Notes: generated by a model not told the origin, from the sequence alone. A stretch of 64,000 nucleotides of DNA from Homarus americanus (GCF_018991925.1 NW_024756438.1:459501-523500), one strand, 5' to 3'. Positions 45,481 to 57,084 are shown, numbered from the stretch's first letter. Made by a program: numbers and translations.

Positions 45481-46407
45481 AAACCAATTGTAAAAGGACT
45501 GACTATCACCTCACAACTGCTATGGAAATAACCAACCCAACACCACACCCTGTATAAAAAATACAGAGAGATCTTCAATATCACACCACAACACCAGACG
45601 TATTTGTAAACGACATCGAGGCTTGGAGGAGGAGAATTCCCCTCCCCTCCCCTCCTCCCTCCTTTCAATCCCTCTCTCTCCCCTTCACCTCGCTTGACAT
45701 CTGTACCTGACCAGTGATTCAATTTCCTCCTCAAGGCCAAGCGGATTACGTCATGATAGAGTTAAGAAATATGACAAGGGAGGTAAAAATTCAATCAGTG
45801 GTAACTTAAGTTCTTGTATTGGATATGTGAAGTCTTTTAAGAGTTAGTCAAATGTAATTGAATTTATTCTTTAAAACCTGTGTCTTGGTCCTTCTTGTTT
45901 CCGGGATTTTTAAGAAAAGTTTATTATGGTTATCGGATCAACATAGCAAAGACTATCATAGCAATCAGATCAACATAGCAAAGACTATCATAGCAATCAG
46001 ACCACACCACATACCACACACCATCACAGCATGTATCATACCACACACCACCACAGCATATGATTGCATCCGCCCCAGATTATCAGGGTGTCTGATTGCA
46101 TATGAAATTTCTCAAATACAAGGTAGACGCATTTGCATATCTGTGTCTAGCAAAGGACCACCAAACAGCAGAACCTTCGACTGGGTGATAGGAAACTGCC
46201 AGGGGTGTGTTGGGATGGGGTCTAGCGGATTAGATTTGGTTTGCTTTGGTTAGGTTAGGTTATGTTAGGTACAAGTCTGGCGCTAAGACATGGAACTAAG
46301 GCTCATAGTTTACACCTTCTCTTCACACCTTTCAACTCATTAGCTCGGGACTCAACAGCTGATAATAGGATTTTCGCCAAATTTGGTACAAAGATAACTG
46401 TATCCGG

Positions 46408-46410
<3 letters not shown>
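45481..46410. other. Spacer with small direct repeat
   Basis: gatcaacatagcaaagacta occurs twice with a 32-bp step (about 45936 and 45968). cacaccac-rich at 46000-46060; TTAGG-like at 46247-46268. Open frames at 45858-46253 and 46262-46582 show no domain. Confidence 0.45.

Positions 46411-46459
<49 letters not shown>
46411..46459. repeat. (GT)n microsatellite
   Basis: About 24 GT units. Confidence 0.97.
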
Positions 46460-46690
46460 ACTTTAATAACAATTTCTAACGATATCAAACTAGTATTTAT
46501 CTCTTCATTACAACAAAAAACCCTATTATTCTCAGTAAAACATGTAATTCAACTCTCTATCTGCACATTTCGAGTCCCTTGACCCTCCTCCCAGACCATT
46601 AAAAGATAACTTATCGGTTCAGATCCTGTTGACATGCCGAGCTGTGTTCACTAATCTATAATTTTTCTTCATTAAAATTTTCAGTCTCTC

Positions 46691-46756
46691 AGGTGTGGTG
46701 TGGTGTGGTGTGGTGTGGTGTGGTGTGGTGTGGTGTGATGTGGTGTGGTGTGGTGT
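46691..46756. repeat. (GGTGT)n pentamer
   Basis: About 13 units of ggtgt with a single gatgt variant. Confidence 0.96.
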
Positions 46757-46826
46757 TAAATAAAGGGAACAGAGACACACAGAGAGGGAAAGAGATAAAG
46801 ATAGACAAAGACAGAGAGAGAAAAAG

Positions 46827-46828
46827 AC

Positions 46829-46880
<52 letters not shown>
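46827..46880. repeat. (GA)n microsatellite
   Basis: About 26 GA units ending in a short poly-A. Confidence 0.97.
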
Positions 46881-46885
<5 letters not shown>

Positions 46886-47213
46886 AAAAGAAACATAAGA
46901 CTGAGAGAAAAGTTAATTTATTCCCCACATATTCAGAATCGTTTTTAAGACACCTACCAGTACCAACCTCGCCAAGTATGTCAACTAACTAGAGAGTAGA
47001 CTACCTTGAAATTGCCGTGGACCAGCAGCTGTGTCAAGGTGGGGAGAAGGTACCTTGACAACGGCTCCCGAAATATTTACACTTAATAAGGTAGAAATTA
47101 TGACTTTTTTTACAACTTCCTGGAAAATGCTGATGAGTGAGAGGAAATGTGAGATGGTGATGCTGTCTTTGTTGCTGTGTTAGTTGCTTAGTTTACAGCA
47201 TTTTTTTACAGCA
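46881..47213. other. Spacer
   Basis: No gene recognised. accttga words recur near 47000-47060. Confidence 0.5.
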
Positions 47214-47283
47214 TTGGGGGGTTAGGGGGAGGGCCTAGGGGGTTAGGGGGGTTAAGGGGGGTTAGGGGGGTTAAGGGGGGTTA
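47214..47283. repeat. GGGGGGTTA array
   Basis: About seven copies of ggggggttag/ggggggttaa on the plus strand, with G-quadruplex potential. Confidence 0.94.
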
Positions 47284-47322
47284 GTGTGTCTGTAAGTTTG
47301 TCCTCGTTCTTAGTATAATAAA

Positions 47323-47442
47323 GCTGAAGGTCAAAGGTCACAGCTGAAGATCAAAGGTCACAGCTAAAGGTCAAATGTTACATATAAAGGTCAAAGGTCA
47401 CAGCTGAAGGTAAAAGGTCACAGCTGAAGGGCAAAGGTCAAA
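47323..47442 (+). promoter_or_regulatory. 20-bp array of six DR1 nuclear-receptor-type motifs
   Basis: Unit aaggtcaaaggtcacagctg, six copies, period exactly 20 bp. AGGTCAaAGGTCA is perfect at 47328-47340 and 47388-47400; copies at 47348, 47368, 47408 and 47428 have one to three changes. The linker supplies CAGCTG (an E-box word) in most units. DR1 is the response-element form for HNF4, RXR/USP and COUP-TF type receptors. Function is inferred from motif only; a minisatellite that happens to contain the word is equally possible. Confidence 0.5.
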
Positions 47443-47601
47443 TTCAGGATATTAAATCTTTAAATGAAAATACACAGTGCCACGAGTTCGATCCCGGTGA
47501 CGAGTTGGTGGTGTCGTGTTATTAAAGGTTGAGGGAAATAGCTATTTGGTGGGGAGAAATGCGTCGCGTGTTTGAGTCATATGTATGTGTGTGAACGTGT
47601 G

Positions 47602-47603
47602 TG

Positions 47604-47656
<53 letters not shown>

Positions 47657-47703
47657 TGTGTGTGTGAACGTGTGTGTGAACGTGTGTGTGTGTGTGTGTG
47701 TGT
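47602..47703. repeat. (GT)n microsatellite, interrupted
   Basis: About 24 GT units, then gtatgtg and gaacgtgtgtg interruptions, then more GT. Confidence 0.96.
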
Positions 47704-48361
47704 GAAAATGATCTACTGCGCCATCTCTTATCTAAATAATGAACTAATTAATCAGCAATTTAACCAATAGAAAATCAAGGAACATTGTGCTACTAAGAAT
47801 ACAACTTTGTGTAACATCTCAGCCCAGGAAGAGACTATCAGTGGACAGTACAGGAACCAACAGTTTAGGGTTTATGCTTGTTTCAAAGGCCTGCCTCTCA
47901 TGACATCATATCAACTACCCGTTTTCTTACATTGATGCCGTCTTATTGGCTGATTGTTCCCGTGCTGTTGTCTTGGAAGTCTGTAGTCAGTTCACATATT
48001 AGCCAACAGGTGGAGTAGGAGAGTAAAAATCGTCATGAAATAGCGTTGCTTATGACGAGTTACTGAAACGTAATAATGTGCTCTAGAACTGTTTTCCTAT
48101 TGGTTGAACGCTGCAACAGTTGTTACCCATTCATACGGAATTTACGGGTCAAAACACACATTGTCTAGGTCACAGTGATCACCAACTCAAATAAGTGTTA
48201 ACCATCTTTCTCCCGTTATTAGTTCAAATCCTCATAAGTTATTTAGGTCAGTGTTGATGAAATTAATGTATGATTTGTCGTATTTTTGTCTGTTTGATCT
48301 TCTGTCTGTATAAACTTGTTCAAAACTTCGAGAAAAATAAGTGTAAATAATGAAATTCTAA
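47704..48361. other. Spacer
   Basis: AT-rich with no gene or repeat that I recognise. Confidence 0.5.
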
Positions 48362-48372
48362 ACACACACACA

Positions 48373-48403
<31 letters not shown>

Positions 48404-48404
48404 G
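48362..48404. repeat. (CA)n with central CG
   Basis: CA repeat interrupted by cgcgcg at its centre. Confidence 0.96.
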
Positions 48405-48857
48405 TAATTATATCTTGTCTAACCAAGATATCTTTCGCTTGGATGGCAACACTGTCGTTGTATGAGTCGTGCCCAGCAGGAGATCCTCAGCCACTATGGC
48501 TACACTGAGAGACTCACTCAACCCAGCAAAGGGAGAAGTGAATGAACACGTTCCCATAATCGCACAGCTCTTCGTTCCCTTCTCACCTGCCACCGTTCTC
48601 CACTGGTTTACGTTCAGTGTCGATACCAGACAAAAAATAATCTCAGAATTCATTGGCCATTACTCAACTTACTCCCAGTCATCAGTATTAGAAAATTACT
48701 TTAAGAAATCAATGTTTCCTCTCATGCCTCTTCCTTCAACGACCCAGAAAGTGATATTAAATAAGGTAGGTTTTGTCTTAAGAGTCAATAAGAAATCTTT
48801 CATGTAATCAGCCTTGACTTACAAGATTACTGACACACATTCAGCCGTGACAGGGTA
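48405..48857. other. Spacer with unassigned open frames on both strands
   Basis: Plus 48469-48807 (112 codons, contains HVPIIAQLFVPFSPATVLHW) and minus 48408-48653 (81 codons) overlap. A donor-like AAATAAG/GTAGGT lies at 48763. Ordinary composition makes this one of few stretches that could be an exon, but no family is recognised and the acceptor side is weak. Confidence 0.3.
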
Positions 48858-49072
48858 TGTGGTGGACCACCAGGGTGTGGTATGTGGTGGACCAGGGTGT
48901 GGTATGTGGTGGACCAGGGTGTGGTATGTGGTGGACCAGGGTGTGGTATGTGGTGGACCAGGGTGTGGTATGTGGTGGACCAGGGTGTGGTATGTGGTGG
49001 ACCAAACTGTGGTATGTGGTGGACCAGACTGTGGTATGTGGTGGACCAGACTGTGGTATGTGGTGGACTAGG
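48858..49072. repeat. 22-bp minisatellite, about 10 copies
   Basis: ggaccagggtgtggtatgtg plus gt; the last three units carry aactg or gactg for gggtg. Cys/Gly/Trp frames in all three plus phases are artefacts. Confidence 0.96.
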
Positions 49073-49203
49073 ATGAATGAAGCCTCACCAGTCTAACCAA
49101 ACCCTGACTCTCCCTCCGGTTATTCAGCTGTGGGGTAAATGTCATTATAAAAGGCAGAAGTAGATCAATGACCCCGACTGACCTAGAGTGGGGGTGTATA
49201 CAG

Positions 49204-49263
<60 letters not shown>
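49204..49263. repeat. (CA)n microsatellite
   Basis: About 30 CA units. Confidence 0.98.
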
Positions 49264-49268
<5 letters not shown>

Positions 49269-49746
49269 AATACCCCCTTTTTTGCCTCACTCGACCATTA
49301 CAACACTCGGAACACCTGCTGGACTTGGCTTGGATAAATTGATGTCATAACCTGTGTCGATGAGAGCACCTGAGCTGGGATAGATAGACGAGGTAGCTGT
49401 GTGTATGCCTTGACCACCTACAGGAGGGATAGTAGGCAGGTGAAGGAGACGGAGGACGTGGAACCCGGTCATAACACCTACAGGAAGAGCCACTAATGAG
49501 AGAACACCTGTAATGGAGGTAGATTCACTGTTACGTAGCTATAACAAGTGCACGTGGGATATCCTAATAGCTAACACGTGTCTCACCGGTGTTTAACACG
49601 GCTCAACACCTGTAAAAAACACCTGACGAGATAACACTTGTACTAGAGACCTAGATACAGTAGCCGAAACACATGTTTACTATAACACCTGTAAGGGAAA
49701 CTTCCTCCTGCTGGCTATAACTAACTAACTGACTGACGGACTGACT

Positions 49747-49778
<32 letters not shown>

Positions 49779-50310
49779 CGTGTATGGAAGGTGCGGAAGG
49801 TATGTCATAGCCTTATAATGGAAGCAAAACCCGCGGCTTAGGAATTTCCGGTGAATTAAACTTGAAGAAGCACACAGCCTCGGGAGACGACAGCAGAGTA
49901 ATTGAACTGAGAAAAAAAACCTTACCACATTACATTCACCGCACCTCCTATAAACCCTGGACGTGGTGTTAATACTTTATGGTAAGAGATATTATGTAAT
50001 ACTCTTGCCTTCAGAGATAGTTTATTTATTATTATATTTCATTTTCTTAGTCTGTTTGGATGTCTCTGAAACACTCTAGGGCCTACAGGTATTAAGCGTT
50101 TATCTATATTCAATTATCAACTTACACGTGTTCCTATATAGTGAAAGTCTTGACCCACATGGCACTGGATGGGTGTGACAACGTTCTGGTAACACGCAAT
50201 AGTTTGTGTCGCTGTAAAGGAGAAACTAACTTGGTATTGTGTGGTCGAAGTCACGTTCTCAAACACTCCTGAAGAACCACTTTGATGGTCATCCCACCTC
50301 AAGAAATGTA
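49264..50310. other. Spacer
   Basis: aacacctgta words recur at 49480-49700; (GACT)n run at about 49722-49777. No gene recognised. Confidence 0.5.
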
Positions 50311-50405
50311 CGTGTGTGTGTGTGTGTGTGTGTGTGTGTCTGTCTGTGTGTGTCTGTCTGTGTGTGTGTGTCTGTGTGTGTGTGTGTGTCTGTGTCTGTG
50401 TGTGA
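50311..50405. repeat. (GT)n with TCTG interruptions
   Basis: GT repeat broken by tctg/tctgtctg at nearly regular spacing. Confidence 0.95.
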
Positions 50406-50581
50406 ACTATGTGGGTTCCTCATCAAATGTCTGTTTACCCATTGGTTACGATAAGACAGACAGAAAATAAGCTTACTTTAATTTAATAATAATTCAACCT
50501 TAACTTGGCATGAAATTACAAGTCCTTAATCAGGTTTAGTAAGATGAAAAAAAATTATACGAATGAAAACCGTAAAGTTAC

Positions 50582-50582
50582 A

Positions 50583-50615
<33 letters not shown>

Positions 50616-50652
50616 ATTATTATTATTTTTATTATTATTATTATTATTATTT
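50582..50652. repeat. (ATT)n tract
   Basis: About 22 ATT units with a few variants; no retroelement body recognised on either side. Confidence 0.93.
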
Positions 50653-51018
50653 AATTTTTATAAGGTTATACATAATTACTCAATATACAACAAGGCTAAA
50701 TTAATAATAACAATAACAATAACAATAACAATAGCCACAGTATATTTCACCTCTACTCCACAATCAAACATTTAAATAACGATAAATATTAATAACTCAT
50801 TTAACATCTTGTAAACCAGTGACTTTAAATATTAACTCGGGTATCTTAAAACTCATCTCAGTTCTTCTTATGGGTAACAATTGACGAAACACTGTGGAAA
50901 CAAGATCTTTGTGTGTGTGTGTGTGGATCCAGTTGGTAGTTTCTTAAAGACTTGGTTATAAATCTTAAGGTCAGTTGAATGTGCAGCATGAATATAGATA
51001 ATGTTGTTTTATGTCTGT
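50653..51018. other. AT-rich spacer
   Basis: (AACAAT)4 at 50708-50732 and a short GT run at 50910-50926. No gene. Confidence 0.5.

Positions 51019-51066
<48 letters not shown>
51019..51066. repeat. (GA)n microsatellite
   Basis: About 23 GA units. Confidence 0.97.
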
Positions 51067-51067
<1 letters not shown>

Positions 51068-51402
51068 ACTATACTAATGGTCGTCCAACACCAAGGTCTC
51101 TATTCCTTTCTTCCTCTCCACCCCTCCTCTCTACCCCACCCCTCCTCTCTACCTCTCCTCCCCAACCCTTCTCTCCACCTCTCCACCCCACCCCTCCACC
51201 CCTCCTCTCTACCTCTCCTCTCCACCTCTCCTCCCCGTGGGTGAGGGTGACCTCCTGGCCTCTCCCTCATCAGTAAACACCACGACTCTCCCAGACACAA
51301 GACAAATCAACTTACAAACTCTACGTCGAAATTACGAATAGTTTATTGTTTGTATATATAAAGTATTTATTTATATATACTTATTCATATATTCATTTAC
51401 GA

Positions 51403-51406
<4 letters not shown>
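51067..51406. other. Spacer with pyrimidine repeat
   Basis: ccacccctcctctctacctc words repeat irregularly at 51112-51235. No gene. Confidence 0.6.

Positions 51407-51448
<42 letters not shown>
51407..51448. repeat. (GT)n microsatellite
   Basis: About 20 GT units inside an AT-rich stretch. Confidence 0.97.
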
Positions 51449-51453
<5 letters not shown>

Positions 51454-51747
51454 TTATAAAGGTAAATTACATATTTTTTGTATATATATTCAGATTTGTA
51501 TGTATATTCAAGTATATATTTGAATATTTATCACCGTCTTGTATTCATGTCACTATTAGATATGCGGCTGACTTATGAATTGTACATATATTCTATGTTG
51601 GTGAAAATAATCAACGTTAGATTTGTATAATATAAAACATTAACCTCCAGTGTCTGTTGGAATGTTTGTGTACTATATCTGTCTTGTAGCTTAGTCAACA
51701 AGCGGAGTCATTCTGGGGGAAACTTTATTCATAGGAAGGTAAGCAGC

Positions 51748-51748
<1 letters not shown>

Positions 51749-51800
<52 letters not shown>
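51749..51800. repeat. (CA)n microsatellite
   Basis: About 26 CA units. Confidence 0.97.
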
Positions 51801-51802
<2 letters not shown>

Positions 51803-51837
51803 CAGAAACCCTTGACTGTATAATCGATCCAAGTTCT

Positions 51838-51985
51838 ATAAATCCTAACTCCATCCAGTCCTAATGAACCTAATAGAACTCAAACCTATTAGGACATGGA
51901 TCTATTATCAGTACTAGGACCTATTAATAATGGGGCTTATTGGGACACAGACCCAACATAAGAGACCTCCTATCATGAAGACTGG
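51838..51985. repeat. Degenerate CCTAATAG-family repeat
   Basis: Several drifting copies of ccagtcctaatgaacc and acctattaggac in both orientations, related to 18185-18345 and 27345-27490. Confidence 0.65.
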
Positions 51986-52953
51986 GGCCTGGTTGACCTA
52001 TGACACACTATTTATAACTTGACGTCACCAATTCCTCAGGGTTTGAAGGTATTAATAACACAGTCTCTTCCAGTCACTTACGTCACAAACACAACTGTCT
52101 TCTCAGGTGTCCCGGCGGAGCGCTCACCTGACAGTGCAGTAATAATATATGCTTGTCATCAGAGGGCCTTCAAGTAAACAGGTTTCTCCTTAAAATTTAG
52201 AGAGAGATTGTGGATAGAGGGAGATAGTGAGAGATAGAGAGATTGTGAATAGAGATTAAAGAGATAGATACATAGAGACTGAGAATAGCAGGCAGACAGA
52301 CAGGCAGACAGACAGGCAGACAGACAGGCAGACAGACAGACAGAGAGAGAAAATGTCATAAGTGTCCAGTTTATAGGTTGGAGAGGTTGGTACACACGTC
52401 AGTCATGGCTCGTCTTGTTGACCTAGAGTTTACGTCGTGTGGCAAGTTTTTGGTGGTGAGGATGTGGTGTGTGAGTGTGTCCTTCTGTGATTATAAACTG
52501 TCTTAACATCTTCTACAGAGAGGTACAGTGATACAGGGTTACAATGGTATAATGGTACAATGGTATAATGGTACAGTGATACTTTAACACAGTAATACAA
52601 GTCGTTTAAAAATAGAGTCAAATTAACCACTTTACTTTTTCCCCCAAAGACCAAAGTTATGTTCCAGAGTATAACAGTTCAGGAATGGAACTATATATAT
52701 CAATTAACTCGACAAAAACCGTAAATTCTGAATTCTATTTGCACTGGATATCACAAATGGTGTTTTAATGGGGGAGGGAAGAGGGAGGGCAAAGGGTGGG
52801 CAGTGGGAGGGCAAGGAGAGAGCAGGGGGAGGGCAGGGGAGGGCAGGGGGAGGGCAGGGTGGCTTTAAACTCTACCGTGAATGTTTGTGTTAATTACTAT
52901 TTGGGAAGGTGAGGGAAGGGGAACGTTACTCTGATTAATATACCTGTCACATA

Positions 52954-52985
<32 letters not shown>

Positions 52986-53244
52986 AACATCATCATTTTT
53001 TATATTTCCCTTTCTCTTTCCTTCCTCTTATAGTCATCTCTCTTTATCAACTATCCTTTTTTCAGTCCCTTTGTTGTTGTCAGTACTTTCTCTCTCCTTC
53101 TTACTTTCACTCTCTTTCATTCTATTTCCACTCGCTCCACTTTCTCTCTCACCTCTCTTGCTTGTTCCACATACGACCACGTGTTCTCGCCTCTTCTGTG
53201 CTTGTGTCTGGTTTATTAATTATGTGAATTATGGAAGACAGACG

Positions 53245-53247
<3 letters not shown>
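51986..53247. other. Spacer with small repeats
   Basis: gagagattgtg words at 52200-52250; (CAGACAGG)n at 52290-52345; tacaatggtataatgg repeats at 52535-52580; gggagggcag repeats at 52795-52860; (ACT)9 at 52960-52986. No gene recognised. Confidence 0.55.

Positions 53248-53304
<57 letters not shown>
53248..53304. repeat. (GA)n microsatellite
   Basis: About 28 GA units. Confidence 0.98.
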
Positions 53305-53306
<2 letters not shown>

Positions 53307-53844
53307 ATCCTGTGGCCTCGAGGAGCATGGCGCCAGGAAGGTCCCGGAGAGAGTGGGACACAGGACACTCTTCACCCTCACGACTTCCTCTTGTGTTCCA
53401 GATTCTAGTCCAGGAACTCTGTATTTTCCTCGAGTCAAGAACACACAGGAGAACTAAAATCCCCTCCACCTCCTTCCTCCCCCCCAACAGTGGGTGACCG
53501 CGTCAGGGCCTCGTCCGGAGTGCCCCAGAGCCCTTTCACCTGGGCTGTCCCGTCCCCGCCCCTCCCCGCATCGGTGACTCCTTCACCCAGCCCACACACT
53601 GTTGCCAATCCCTCAATACCCATTTGTTAAATAAACAACTACTAAATCATGTAACTAAGGTCATTTTAAGTGTATTATTACACTTTAAACATAATTTCAC
53701 AGATGGAATACTTTTTTTAAGATGAAAAACTGACAACCTTGAGAGACTGTGTGGAGGTGTTGTGGGGAGCTACGTGAGGGGCGGGTCGGTGGCATCGATG
53801 ACGTTGACACTGAGTGCCACGGGTAGGAGTCGAGGGCGAACAGG
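53305..53844. other. Spacer upstream of a candidate promoter
   Basis: GC-richer than most of the window (53310-53600 especially). No gene recognised. Its last 100 bp lead into the TATA box at 53845. Confidence 0.45.
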
Positions 53845-53909
53845 TATAAAAGGCAGAAGGGCAACAGCAGAGGCTTCAGTCCTTTACTCTACTCTCGTTC
53901 ACCACGATC
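53845..53909 (+). promoter_or_regulatory. TATA and TCAGT-initiator core promoter with 5' UTR
   Basis: TATAAAA at 53845-53851 and the arthropod initiator word TTCAGT at 53875-53880, placing a start at A53878, 33 bp after the TATA box: the correct spacing. A 32-base leader follows to the ATG at 53910. This arrangement resembles crustacean and insect cuticle-type genes; the match is to layout only. Confidence 0.5.
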
Positions 53910-53921
53910 ATGAGGATCAAG
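53910..53921 (+). CDS. Possible four-codon first coding exon
   Basis: ATG AGG ATC AAG (M-R-I-K) is followed at once by GTATTG, a donor-like site in phase 0. A tiny first exon cut a few codons into the signal peptide is typical of arthropod cuticle and other secreted-protein genes. If unspliced, the frame reads on into VLWTRSLVLCSVYKCLAAVI before stopping, which also looks like a short secretory leader. No convincing second exon is found downstream; an open stretch ending at 54553 after an AG at about 54386 keeps phase but resembles no known protein. Confidence 0.35.
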
Positions 53922-55150
53922 GTATTGTGGACCAGGAGTCTTGTGTTGTGTTCAGTGTATAAGTGTCTGGCTGCAGTGATCAACCCGCCACTATGTGTGT
54001 GATGTTAAACTTGTGTGAGAAAAGACTATTTGGTTTACAGTTTTGACGTTACAGTTTCTGGATGTGTGTTTCATAGGACAAACCATTTACTTATCGACAC
54101 CTCGTATATATTAGGGTTTATTTACTACCGCCCCTCATGACCATCTTTGGTATATCCTAACACATGAGGTTAAGTGTCTCTCCACTAACCCACGCTGACC
54201 ACGTGAAGTTTTAGTAACCTACACAAGCACTCGTACCTCACCGCTCGACGTACCATGAACACCTCGACCATCCCTGGTGTCGGGCTCACATTAAACACGT
54301 TATATCTATGTACATTTGCCTCCCAGATATCAGGTAAATGTGGTTCAATTAACACAGGTTCTTGATTATGGCTCCAGGTGTCCAGCTCTCCCCTGCCACT
54401 GTTCTCTCCTTCATTATTGACGTTATGGACTTGATGGTCTCGTCCGTCTGTCGCCCCAGCCACATGCTTCACATCCTGGCGCCCCAACCTAACATACTGT
54501 GCCTCTCAATCTGTTTACAGTACAGTCTGGTGCATTATAACTCTGCCCCGTGACACTTGTTTAACATTTAAGATCGTTTCTTTTTACAACATCTATATCA
54601 AAGTGTGAAGACGAGAGAAGCAAAATGTGATTTTTATATTATACCCAAGACTCGAATCATCTTACTTGCACGAAATATTACTACAGGTGTAATATATCTA
54701 GTTCCTTCCCGGGGCAGCATCATTCAGTTTCTACTTCATCTAAGGAATTGTCCACAAGATTCTAACATAACTGTACGATAGTTTTCATTTAATCACAACC
54801 ACTTTTAATTACGTTGCCATCTACCTGACGCATACCTATAGGACAAAGCCAAATGCTGTTCCGCTAATCTGTAAAATGAAAACTACGTGAAATTACATCA
54901 TAATAAACAAACAATTCAAAGCCTGTTAGATTCTCGAGTCAACTATGAAATTGTCTTTATATATTAAATCATGTTGTATAAAACAAGCGGGAGACAACAT
55001 CCACAAAGTTAAAAGTAAGATTTTGATAAGTTTCCGGTAGTTGAGTAATTACCCCTCTGAGATGAGTGTTATGGTGGGGGAGGACTCATCCATCACACAC
55101 CTGTACAGTCCTCTCTTACCTCATGGTTCTGCTGCCCGCTGAGATGTTCC
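53922..55150. other. Spacer or intron
   Basis: AT-rich. Overlapping open frames on the two strands at 54185-54487 (minus, 100 codons, begins MGRQDVKHVAGATDGRD) and 54362-54553 (plus) have normal composition but no recognised domain. The rest shows nothing. Confidence 0.4.
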
Positions 55151-55500
55151 GACCACCTGACCCCCCTCCCCCCTCCCCCCCTTCTTCCTCCCTGTCCCCC
55201 TCTCTCACATGCCCGCCCTCTTACTTTCTCTCACCCCCCCACTTCCCTTCTCTCTCTCTCTCCACCTATCTCACACTATCTCCTCCGCCCACCTGCCTCC
55301 CTCCCTTTCACTCTCTCTCCGCCTACATGACCTCTTTTCACTCTCTTCCGCCACTTGCCCACTACCCTCTCTCCGCCCTCCTGTCCTCTCACTCTTCCCA
55401 CCTGCCTCCCTCCCTCTCCATCCCCGCCCACCTGCCCACCCCTCTCCCCGCCCACCAGCCCACCCTCTCCCCGCCCACCTGCCCTCAATCCTGTTGTCTC
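55151..55500. repeat. Pyrimidine-rich CCCTCTCTC/CCCGCCCACC DNA
   Basis: Irregular C/T tract; its right part (55425-55490) repeats ccgcccacctgccc. The 160-codon plus frame is Pro/Ser/Leu low complexity. Confidence 0.85.
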
Positions 55501-55556
55501 GCTGTTCTTACACTCGCTTCTTCCTCTCAAGGGTACATTACTCCCTGACCACCTAA

Positions 55557-55648
55557 ACCACACCATCCCCTGACCACCTAAAGCTGACCACACTATCCCC
55601 TGACCACCTAAACCACACCATCCCCTGACCACCTAAACCACACCATCC
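55557..55648. repeat. 25-35-bp tandem repeat
   Basis: Four copies of ctgaccacctaaaccacacc, the second with a 10-bp insertion. Confidence 0.9.
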
Positions 55649-56568
55649 CTCTGATCACTTTCGGCCTCTGACCCTGGTGTTTACCCCACCTCGGGCCATG
55701 GTAGCCCCACCTCGGGCCATATAAGGTGACTCAGATCCCCGACCACCTCACGTGACCCAATTCTTTCACTACCAACAACAGAGCTCAGGTAACACCCCCT
55801 CGCCCGTTTTCTTTGGGGTTCTTGGTGGGAGAGGGAGTGTTGCAAGGCCAGAGGCAATAGGAGGCATCGCGGGAGTCAGTTACTAATACTGCCTCTGCCT
55901 GCCTCTACACTCTACCTGCCTCTACACCCTGTCTGCCTCTACACCCTGTCTGCCTCTACACCCTGCCTGGGAACGTAGTAATTTTGGGTTGGATTATTAA
56001 AGGCTCGGGTGTCTGTTTCTCCTTGATAGTGAAGTTAATACCGTATGATACAATGACTTGACTGCCGAGTTATTATTGTAATTATTTGCGCTTTATTCCC
56101 CCCAATTAGAAGAGAGAAGAAGATTTATTACACTATTTGTTGAGAGTCAAGCCTCTGGATAACACTTTCTTCCGAGAATTAGAATTTTACTTTCAATTTA
56201 TATCAATATGAGGTTATTGTGTCTCGCCTCCTTGGTCGTGGAAGATCAACTTTACTTTCCAACTAAATTTGCATCAAGACAAACAAGAATTGACCTTGCA
56301 TGCTACCATCTCCTTTCACATACTATAACAAGATGCGCATTATATTTACATACACTTTTGGCTAGGGAAGATAAACCTGACTTTCAACGTAAAATAGACA
56401 TAAAATTTAATAAGCAGTAGGAGTAACAATGACATTCTGACGCGTCTCGTAAAACCATATGTCGAGAAGAGTTTGTTCCTGACCTTAGAGGCAATCAGAC
56501 GACCAACACAGTGACCACATCCTGTACTGCCTCTGTGTGTCAACCGCGGAGGAACATGGTAATAAAAC

Positions 56569-56571
<3 letters not shown>
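55649..56571. other. Spacer with a weak TATA signal
   Basis: ccccacctcgggccat is duplicated at 55685-55720, the second copy running into TATAAGG (55720-55726). A donor-like CTCAG/GTAACA lies at about 55788. tgcctctacaccctgtc repeats at 55900-55965. A 70-codon frame at 56208-56420 (begins MRLLCLASLVVEDQ) is unassigned. Confidence 0.4.

Positions 56572-56632
<61 letters not shown>
56572..56632. repeat. (GA)n microsatellite
   Basis: About 30 GA units. Confidence 0.98.
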
Positions 56633-56633
<1 letters not shown>

Positions 56634-57084
56634 CAATCCAATGGGAAAACGTAGACATATTACATCATACTTCAGACTTTTAACAATAATGCCCCCAAAA
56701 CAACTGCTTACTCCACATGACACACTATAGAGTTTAGCCTTGACATTTACGAAGTTTTCTGACATTCATCGATGGGATTAAGAACCTAAATGGCAGAGGG
56801 TTAAACCAGATCTTTACCTCACAGAACAGAAATCGTGTCATAGATATTTTCAACGACACAGAATAAACAAAGAGCTTTTAAGTCCTTCGTCACCAATGAT
56901 AAATTACCCGAGTCTTTATGCCATGAGTTTTATTATTTACTTAAACAATAAATTATATATTTAACCCAAGGTCTCTGAGACACAAGATGGACTCCCCTTC
57001 TAAAGATTCCAGGGCACCTTTCACTCCGTATCAGTCTCGCTCACTTACTCCCTCACTGTTTTTTTTACTCGGTCATACACGCCA
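56633..57084. other. Spacer
   Basis: AT-rich; no gene recognised. Confidence 0.5.

Noticed and set aside
45858..46253. 131-codon plus frame beginning MNLFFKTCVLVLLVSG
   Set aside because: The start resembles a signal peptide, but the body is made of a 32-bp direct repeat and cacacca-rich DNA, with no domain or promoter.
47470..47500. tRNA or tRNA-derived SINE suggested by gagttcgatcccgg
   Set aside because: Only a B-box-like word; no A box at the proper distance and no cloverleaf.
48405..48807. Protein-coding exon on either strand
   Set aside because: Both strands are open, no family is recognised and splice signals are one-sided; kept only as a note.
55720..55788. TATAAGG box with a downstream donor-like CAG/GTAACA as a second promoter
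   Set aside because: No good initiator, no ATG, and the TATA lies in a 25-30-bp duplication; not strong enough to call.
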